DNA from: Pseudoalteromonas galatheae
GTDB lineage: Bacteria; Pseudomonadota; Gammaproteobacteria; Enterobacterales; Alteromonadaceae
DNA length: 64,000 nt
Direction: 5' to 3'
Assembly (NCBI RefSeq): GCF_005886105.2
Contig: NZ_PNCO02000001.1
Coordinates: forward strand, 2,983,501-3,047,500
The notes under the pieces are model-generated. The model saw nothing but the letters and a program-made list of their open reading frames with translations. It was not told the origin of the DNA and ran no database searches. Below are positions 57,548 through 64,000 of this stretch, piece by piece; the first letter of the stretch is position 1, and each line of letters opens with the position of its first letter. A program made the translations under genes and the position numbers.

Positions 57548-57957
57548 TTTAAATCTCCTATCACCCGCTCCAACATAGAGCAAGTTGTGTTAATAGACCT
57601 TAATGAGAGTAGCAACGGCTTGGTAAGTTGAAATTGAGACCTTAGTCGTAACGGCAAGTTAACGTTTACGTAAACTGCAGGTGTATAGTATTCATAAGAA
57701 TTAAAAAGTCTTTACAAACAAAAGGATAAGTCAAAGCAGGTTGGATGAAGATGTATTTTCAATGAGTAGATACGACAGTAAGACATTAGTCTAACTTGAA
57801 TGGTGAATGAACGCCCTTACTTACCAAATAAAAACCTAACACTTTGATTGTTAATAAGATTAAAAGCTCAAATAAAATTATACAGTAAACTAGACTATGG
57901 GTGCCATTTGTTTGCTAAAGTATGACGGTATAAACAACAAAAACTATAACAAACACT
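57548..57957. other. Divergent control region between the DUF4212/symporter operon and the sensor kinase
   Basis: This 410-bp AT-rich region carries no ORF. A perfect 12-bp palindrome GTTTACGTAAAC lies at 57664-57675, about 116 bp from the DUF4212 ATG, with AACGTTTACGTAAACTG around it. It is a good candidate operator for either divergent gene. Promoter hexamers are not clear. Confidence 0.55.
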
Positions 57958-60900
57958 ATGACTGCCATTTTACTCCTCGTTGCCGCTGCTTATATTGGTG
58001 TACTTTTTTGGCTCGCCAACTGGGGAGATAAAACGACCCCCCGCGCACTCAAAATTAGTCATCATCCGTTTGTTTATGCTTTTTCCTTGGGGATTTATTG
58101 TACTTCTTGGACTTACTACGGTTCGGTAGGTACTGCGGCCACCAGTAGCTGGCATTACTTCCCCATTCTTTTAGGCCCCATTTTACTGTTTTTGTTCGGT
58201 CAGGGGTTTTTACGTAAACTCATATTGGTCAGTAAAAAGCAGAATATCACCACCATTGCTGACTTCATTTCAGCACGATACGGTAAACGCCAAACTACGG
58301 CCGTCATGGTAACGATGATAGCCCTATTGGCTACCATTCCGTATATTGCACTTCAGCTCAAAGCCTTGAGTAGTAGCTTCTTGTTATTACAGCAGGACGA
58401 GCAAGTGTCTGGCACTGCGCTCGCATTAGCTGGCACTTTAATCATGGCATTATTTGCGATTTTCTTTGGCACAAGAAAGGTGGATGTGACTGAGTATCGC
58501 TCAGGGTTGATGTTGGCTGTTGCTTTTGAGTCTATCGTTAAACTGCTCGCGCTCGGTATTGTAGCCGTGCTTGCATGGCAATCCTTAACTCAGGTTCCCG
58601 ACTCATTTGAAGCATTGAGCGAACATTGGCAATCCTTTGACTTCTTTAACTTCAATTTTGTTGGACAAACGCTCATGGCAGCGGCTGCCATCGTCTGTTT
58701 GCCACGACAATTTCACGTTGTGGTGGTAGATAACCACAACACTTCACACTTAAAAACCGCACGCTGGGCATTTACACTTTACCTGTTATTGATAGCGGCC
58801 ATGATCATCCCGATCGCTACCGCCGCTATCCATCCCGACATTGGCTATGGTGCCGCACCAGATAGTTTCGTACTCGCTTTACCTATTATGATGGAGCATC
58901 CAATCCTCGCTACATTTGTATTTATCGGCGGTTTATCAGCGGCAACGGCCATGATAGTCGTTGCAACACTGACACTCAGTACAATGTTATCAAACGATGT
59001 AGTATTGCCTTTGTTGTTCAAGCGTAAATTTAAAAAGAACATTCTAAACAGCAGTTTTAAGAGTCAAATACTCTTAGTTCGGCGCTTTGTTATCGCCGCA
59101 ATCTTATTACTTTCATATATGTACCAACAATGGTTTGGCCATGGTGAGGCACTCGCGAATATGGGATTAGTCGCCTTCTCATTAGTTACTCAGCTACTGC
59201 CTGCGATTGTCGGTGGGCTTTATTGGCGCAAAGGCCATGCGTATGGTGTATATGCCGGACTCATCGCGGGCTTTATCTGTTGGATGCTATTTCTTATGTT
59301 TCCAATTTTGGAAGCCGGTGGATTACTTGATTATGAAATGCGTCAGACCCTTATCACCCGAGGAACTTTACTTGCACTGCTCGCTAACATTAGCTGCTAT
59401 ATTAGCTTCTCTATCGGTGCACAGGAGCGCCTAATCGACCGTATTCAGGCTGCAGCATTCGTAAACCCTAAAGATCAGGCTGCACTATCTAAACGCTTGA
59501 ATAAACAAGTTCGTGCTACCGTGTATGACTTTAAAGTGTTGCTACAAACCTTCTTGGGGGTTCAGCGCAGTCAGCAATTGCTTGGGCACTATGCTCAAAA
59601 TAATATTTTAGAAGATAATGACGCGTACCCAGCTCCTGAATTTATCTCATTCTGTGAGCGTGCACTCACGGGAGTGCTCGGAGCTTCATCAGCCCAAGCT
59701 CTGATCCGTACCGTATCCTCTGGTCGCCAAATGGCATTTGAAGAGGTAGTTAACTTTTTTGATGAAACCACACAAGCACTGCAGTTCAACCAAAACCTAC
59801 TTTATACCTCATTAGAAAATTTAAGCCATGGAATTTCGGTTGTTGATAAAGATCTAAAACTTGTTGCATGGAACAGGCGTTATCACGAGATGTTCGCCTA
59901 CCCAGACGGTTTCTTAGAAGTTGGACAACCGATAGAGGAAGTGATCCGCTTTAACGCCGAACGCGGTGAATGCGGGCCTGGTGAAATTGATAAACACGTC
60001 GATAAACGAGTTCAACATCTGAAAAATGGTACTCCTCACCACTTTATTCGCCACCGTCGTGATGGCCAAGTATTTGAGATGACGGGAAACCCGCTGCCTG
60101 AAGGCGGATTTGTGACGAGTTTTTCAGATATTACCACACATATTGCGACGCAAAACGCACTGGAAGAAATCAATATGGATCTAGAGAACCGTATTGAGGC
60201 CAGAACCCAAGAGATCCGCACCATTAACATGGATCTTAAAGCGGAAATAGCCAATCGTCACGAAACAGAGCAGGCACTAATGGCCGCTAAAAAAGAAGCA
60301 GAACAAGCAAATGAGAGTAAAACCCGCTTCTTAGCGCTTGCCAGTCATGATATTTTGCAACCACTCAATGCCGCACGTCTGTACCTAGCAGCGATTGATA
60401 GCAACAATTTAATAAGTAAAGATCAGGGTAACTTTGAAAAACTCACCGATAGCCTAGACTCTACTGTACACCTGATGAGTGCGCTTTTGGATATTGCAAA
60501 ACTTGAGCAAGGTGCAATGAAGCCCACTCCTAGGCACTTCAACATTGACGATATCTTACTACCACTGGCAAATGAGTATGCCATCATTTCAAAAGAGAAA
60601 GGTCTCGAACTTAAGGTGAGAAGCTCCCACAGCATTGTACACAGCGACACCACTTACCTGCGCCGGATCATTCAAAATCTGGTTTCCAATGCCGTTAAAT
60701 ATACCGACAGTGGCAAAGTGCTTATCGCCTGTCGACGCCGTAAACATAGTTTGAGGCTTGAAGTATGGGATACCGGCCCTGGTATTTCAAACCATGAGCA
60801 AAATAAGATCTTTAACGATTTTTATCGTATTCAAGCTGGCGATAATAAAGGTATTGGACTTGGGCTTGGTGTTGTGAAACGCCTATGCGATCTATTATCC

Positions 60901-61383
60901 ATCACGATTTCAGTGAACTCGGTTGTCAATCAAGGCAGCCGCTTTGCCATAGATATACCCTATGGCAATGTGGATTTACTCCAAGTAAAAGAAGATATTA
61001 GCCAAAAGCCGCAAAACAAAACTCAACTTAATGTCATCGCGGTTGATGACGACCCGAAAAATTTAGAAGCCATGGCGAGCCTGCTAGATAAATGGCATTG
61101 CCACTACCAGCTGTTTTATAAGGTAGAGGACGCACTTGCTTACGCAAAACATAACTCCGCACCAGATGTTATTTTAATGGATTATCAACTTAACGATAAC
61201 TGTGACGGGATCTCTTTGATCAAATCGCTACGCACCGCGTGGCAAGATACGATTCCAGCTATTTTAATTACCGCTGTGAGGGATGAAGAAGTAAAAGTCG
61301 CCGCTAAAAGTGAGCAGATCCATTACCTGTCTAAGCCAGTAAAGCCAGCGAAACTCAAGGCTCTGCTCAACCATGGGCGGTGA
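57958..61383 (+). CDS. CrbS-like hybrid sensor kinase with sodium:solute symporter N-terminus
   Basis: The 1141-residue protein begins with an SSS-like transporter domain of about 13 helices (residues 1-490). It has a STAC-like linker (about 510-580), a PAS domain (about 615-725; ISVVDKDLKLVAWNRRYHEMF), a coiled coil, HisKA with H797 in LALASHDILQPLNAARLY, and a HATPase domain (NLVSNAVKYTDSG, DTGPGISNHEQ, GIGLGLGVVK). A C-terminal receiver has D1075 in VILMDYQLNDN. This order is that of CrbS/CbrA-type sensors, which with the regulator CrbR control acetate use in Vibrio and Pseudomonas. It is divergent from an SSS symporter. A separate regulator gene is not in this window. Confidence 0.9.
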   Translation: MTAILLLVAAAYIGVLFWLANWGDKTTPRALKISHHPFVYAFSLGIYCTSWTYYGSVGTAATSSWHYFPILLGPILLFLFGQGFLRKLILVSKKQNITTIADFISARYGKRQTTAVMVTMIALLATIPYIALQLKALSSSFLLLQQDEQVSGTALALAGTLIMALFAIFFGTRKVDVTEYRSGLMLAVAFESIVKLLALGIVAVLAWQSLTQVPDSFEALSEHWQSFDFFNFNFVGQTLMAAAAIVCLPRQFHVVVVDNHNTSHLKTARWAFTLYLLLIAAMIIPIATAAIHPDIGYGAAPDSFVLALPIMMEHPILATFVFIGGLSAATAMIVVATLTLSTMLSNDVVLPLLFKRKFKKNILNSSFKSQILLVRRFVIAAILLLSYMYQQWFGHGEALANMGLVAFSLVTQLLPAIVGGLYWRKGHAYGVYAGLIAGFICWMLFLMFPILEAGGLLDYEMRQTLITRGTLLALLANISCYISFSIGAQERLIDRIQAAAFVNPKDQAALSKRLNKQVRATVYDFKVLLQTFLGVQRSQQLLGHYAQNNILEDNDAYPAPEFISFCERALTGVLGASSAQALIRTVSSGRQMAFEEVVNFFDETTQALQFNQNLLYTSLENLSHGISVVDKDLKLVAWNRRYHEMFAYPDGFLEVGQPIEEVIRFNAERGECGPGEIDKHVDKRVQHLKNGTPHHFIRHRRDGQVFEMTGNPLPEGGFVTSFSDITTHIATQNALEEINMDLENRIEARTQEIRTINMDLKAEIANRHETEQALMAAKKEAEQANESKTRFLALASHDILQPLNAARLYLAAIDSNNLISKDQGNFEKLTDSLDSTVHLMSALLDIAKLEQGAMKPTPRHFNIDDILLPLANEYAIISKEKGLELKVRSSHSIVHSDTTYLRRIIQNLVSNAVKYTDSGKVLIACRRRKHSLRLEVWDTGPGISNHEQNKIFNDFYRIQAGDNKGIGLGLGVVKRLCDLLSITISVNSVVNQGSRFAIDIPYGNVDLLQVKEDISQKPQNKTQLNVIAVDDDPKNLEAMASLLDKWHCHYQLFYKVEDALAYAKHNSAPDVILMDYQLNDNCDGISLIKSLRTAWQDTIPAILITAVRDEEVKVAAKSEQIHYLSKPVKPAKLKALLNHGR

Positions 61384-61482
61384 GCGCACAGACAGTTGCT
61401 GAATACCATAGCAATTGCAAAGTTTTTTGTCAGTAAGCGTTTATCTCACTGCCAATTCGCAGTATTCTGAAAGTTCGTTTAG

Positions 61483-62331
61483 ATGAATTGGAATGAGGAA
61501 ATGAGTTACGTACTAACGACAGAGTGTAAAGATGATATAGGACTGATCGCGAAGATAACAAGCCTTTGTCATGAGCACGACCTAAACATCACGCGCAATA
61601 ATGAGTTTGTAGATAAAGAAGGACAGCGTTTCTTTATGCGTACAGAGCTCACAGGCACACCCAGTGATAACTTTCTAGCACAACTTCGTCAGTCATTACC
61701 AACTGGTGCCAAGTTAAACCTATACGGGCAAGAGCGAACAAAAGTGGTGCTACTTGCGACGAAGGAAGCACACTGCTTAGGCGGTGTGTTGCTTAAACAA
61801 TATGAACAAGCATTCAATATTGAAGTGCAAGCAGTTATCGCAAACTATGATACGTTGGAACCCCTTGTTAAAGGTTTTGGTATTCCTTTTCATCTGGTAT
61901 CACATGAAGGGTTGAGTAGAGCTGAGCATGACAGTGCAATGGCTGATTTAATCGAACAATATGATCCCGATATTGTTGGCTTGGCAAAGTATATGCGGAT
62001 CTTAACACCGGAATTTGTCTCGCGCTTTGACGGGAAAATTATTAATATCCATCACTCATTCTTGCCCGCCTTTATCGGTGCAAAACCCTACCATCAGGCA
62101 TTTGAGCGTGGTGTGAAAATTATTGGTGCTACCGCTCACTTTGTTAATGATGAATTAGATGAAGGACCTATTATTGCCCAAAATGTCACACAAGTTAGCC
62201 ATGCTCAAAATGCTGAAGAAATGGCAAGAATCGGTAGAGACATTGAAAAAACAGTATTTTGTAACGCGTTGCAATTAGCCTGCGAGCATAAGCTTTTCAT
62301 TAACGGCAATAAAACTGTCGTCTTTTCATAA
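61483..62331 (+). CDS. purU: Formyltetrahydrofolate deformylase
   Basis: PurU hydrolyses 10-formyl-THF to formate and THF, balancing one-carbon pools and supplying formate to purine synthesis. The 282-residue protein has an N-terminal ACT domain (about 9-85; DDIGLIAKITSLCHEHDLNITRNNEF) and a formyltransferase domain with VGLAKYMRILTPEFV and the catalytic NIHHSFLPAFIGAKPYHQA (Asn, His). The first ATG (61483) is used; an ATG six codons later (61501) has GAGGAA adjoining it, too close to be ideal, so the start is uncertain by 6 residues. Confidence 0.93.
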   Translation: MNWNEEMSYVLTTECKDDIGLIAKITSLCHEHDLNITRNNEFVDKEGQRFFMRTELTGTPSDNFLAQLRQSLPTGAKLNLYGQERTKVVLLATKEAHCLGGVLLKQYEQAFNIEVQAVIANYDTLEPLVKGFGIPFHLVSHEGLSRAEHDSAMADLIEQYDPDIVGLAKYMRILTPEFVSRFDGKIINIHHSFLPAFIGAKPYHQAFERGVKIIGATAHFVNDELDEGPIIAQNVTQVSHAQNAEEMARIGRDIEKTVFCNALQLACEHKLFINGNKTVVFS

Positions 62332-62512
62332 TCAGGATTAGAAACGCTGTTTAGCAGCATGGGAATTAAGCGCATGGATGCGTGAAGAAATTATACCAAC
62401 TAGCTTAGTTAACTCCAGCTTGGGATAAGAATTTAAAAACAAGTGAACTATAAGCCTGTTCCAAGATCAGATCTTTCGACCAAAAAAGAAAGTGAGCTAT
62501 TAAGGAACAGGC

Positions 62513-62572
62513 ACGAATAAGTTAGTTGAGTGGTTTAGCGATACCGATGATTTTACGAGGTTTTCTAAATTC
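62513..62572 (+). pseudogene. Possible IS982-type transposase N-terminal remnant
   Basis: The frame read from 62513 gives (T)NKLVEWFSDTDDFTRFSKF. IS982-family transposases begin with MNKLVE-x-F-x-D-x-DDF-type sequences, so the start codon here would be ACG in place of ATG. The frame then runs into rrn-terminator-like sequence. Only about 20 residues survive, so the assignment is tentative. Confidence 0.3.
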
Positions 62573-62576
62573 CAAA

Positions 62577-62682
62577 CAAAAAAAACCATCGCATTGCTGC
62601 AACGGGTTTGACGTACATGGATGTACTAATGTCGATTAGAACCATGGATGAATGCTGTTAATCGACCTTTAATAAGGCCCTG
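62577..62682 (-). repeat. Partial duplicate of the rrn operon 3' flank, split by a palindromic insert
   Basis: CATCGCATTGCTGCAACGGG and the following TTT repeat the functional rrn terminator sequence, and TTAATAAGGCCCTGG at 62668-62682 repeats the sequence just after the 5S end. In the functional copy the two parts are joined; here about 58 bp separate them. That insert contains two palindromes (GTACATGGATGTAC and GTCGATTA...TAATCGAC). Confidence 0.7.
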
Positions 62683-62777
62683 GCTCGCTACGAACTAGGA
62701 TGTTTAATTCTTTTTGTTTGAGAAGCCCAACAGCTCGGCGGGTAAACCACCTCCGACCACGCTGCTCAGTGCAGGTG

Positions 62778-62808
62778 CTGTGGTGGGAGCGAGCTTGCCT
62801 CGCGATGT
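62778..62808. repeat. REP-like palindrome
   Basis: GTGGTGGGAGCGAGCTTGCC followed by TCGCGATG closely resembles the REP hairpins of Pseudomonas (GTGG head and GCGAG/CTCGC-type stem). A single copy is seen here. Confidence 0.55.
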
Positions 62809-62846
62809 GTTGATTGCTTGTGATATGTTTTCAAATCCCACATAGC

Positions 62847-62879
62847 AAAAAACCCGTCGCATTGCTGCAACGGGTTTCT
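62847..62879 (-). terminator. rRNA operon terminator
   Basis: On the minus strand AAACCCGTTGC and GCGACGGGTTT form a strong stem around AGCAAT, followed by a T-run. It lies about 10 bp after the 5S rRNA 3' end. Confidence 0.9.
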
Positions 62880-62888
62880 CTAATAAGG

Positions 62889-63003
62889 CCCTGACGATGT
62901 TCTACTTTCACATGGGAAGCCCACACTATCATCGACGCTGTTTTGTTTCACTTCTGAGTTCGGCATGGGGTCAGGTGGTTCCAAAACGCTATGGTCATCA
63001 GGA
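62889..63003 (-). rRNA. rrf: 5S ribosomal RNA
   Basis: The minus strand carries a standard gammaproteobacterial 5S rRNA: GACCATAGCGTTTTGGAACC near the 5' end, CCATGCCGAACTCAGAAGTG in the middle, and GTGTGGGCTTCCCATGTGAA near the 3' end. The ends were set by pairing CCTGATGA with TCGTCAGG. The length is about 115 nt; ends may be off by a few bases. Confidence 0.95.
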
Positions 63004-63191
63004 AATCTGGGTGCAAATGTCTAATGACATCGTGCCTCGCACGAGCATTCCATTTGCGCAAGGTGAACCGATTTCGCGATACCGCTGAGGTTGGTCACCT
63101 TGTTTAATTCTTAAATCTGGAAAAAGCTATTAAATTCTTCTGTCTACTTCAGTCTATTAACTTCTGTCGCTTATAAACCACTTTGGCGTTG

Positions 63192-64000
<809 letters not shown>

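Larger units (their letters stand above)
62332..62888. other. Rearranged intergenic region between purU and the 5S rRNA gene
   Basis: This 557-bp stretch has no intact gene. It contains in order a solo MITE-like terminus (about 62394), an inverted repeat (GCCTGTTCC at 62454-62462 with complement at 62504-62512), a transposase-like remnant, a partial copy of the rrn terminator split by a palindromic insert, a REP-like hairpin, and the active rrn terminator. Confidence 0.65.

Noticed and set aside
61483..61500. Definite choice between two purU starts
   Set aside because: Neither ATG has a well-spaced ribosome-binding site; I kept the first and flagged the uncertainty rather than claim a resolved start.

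Overview
The window looks like a chromosomal segment of a marine gammaproteobacterium of the Alteromonadales, most likely Pseudoalteromonas or a close relative. The reasons are moderate AT-richness, gammaproteobacterial rRNA and tRNA sequences, E. coli/Vibrio-like gene order (yibN-grxC-secB-gpsA facing gpmI-envC-yibQ; sfsA-dksA-gluQ-pcnB-folK-panBC; epd-pgk-fba), intact ArcAB and PhoBR systems, and several palindromic intergenic repeats. The genus is inferred from general resemblance, not from a search.

Layout. 1-2.3 kb: mutY (partial), trmB and rsmC. 2.4-7.7 kb: a membrane histidine kinase with a YfiN-like periplasmic domain, overlapping by one base a YfiR-like periplasmic protein, then arcA and arcB facing each other tail to tail. 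8-10.6 kb: folE2 and a PAS-containing chemoreceptor. 10.9-12.9 kb: six tRNA-Glu plus one tRNA-Ala on the minus strand and three tRNA-Val (plus a decayed relic) on the plus strand, with one promoter per direction. 13-15.8 kb: a receiver-TPR protein lacking its phosphoacceptor Asp, then msrB and a DUF2919 gene. 15.8-22.8 kb: ligA, zipA, smc and an RNA methyltransferase on the minus strand. 22.9-31.7 kb: the gpsA/secB/grxC/yibN and gpmI/envC/ctp/yibQ clusters. 31.9-40 kb: a CBS protein, pepB, then sfsA-dksA-gluQRS-pcnB-folK-panB-panC and a small lipoprotein.

40.3-48.5 kb is a phosphate/outer-membrane region: a porin with a one-domain PstS-like protein, a chemoreceptor, pstS, phoR, phoB and a second porin. 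Recognisable Pho boxes lie before both phoB and pstS. 48.5-49.1 kb is non-coding, with a dense cluster of GATC sites, inverted repeats and a 162-bp MITE-like element. 49.1-52.7 kb holds fba-pgk-epd. 53-61.4 kb is an acetate/short-chain-acid module: exonuclease, cNMP/CBS/DUF294 protein, SSS-family symporter and DUF4212 subunit, divergent from a CrbS-like symporter-fused hybrid kinase. purU follows. The window ends in the 3' part of an rRNA operon (5S and part of 23S, minus strand), whose downstream flank is scarred by duplications and mobile-element debris.

Most genes are core housekeeping functions. The most unusual items are the YfiR/kinase pair beside arcAB, the probable AUU start of pcnB, the ArcB lacking one redox cysteine, the receiver-TPR protein without its Asp, the GATC-dense block, and the rearranged tRNA and rRNA flanks. 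I see no prophage, CRISPR array, toxin-antitoxin pair or complete insertion sequence.
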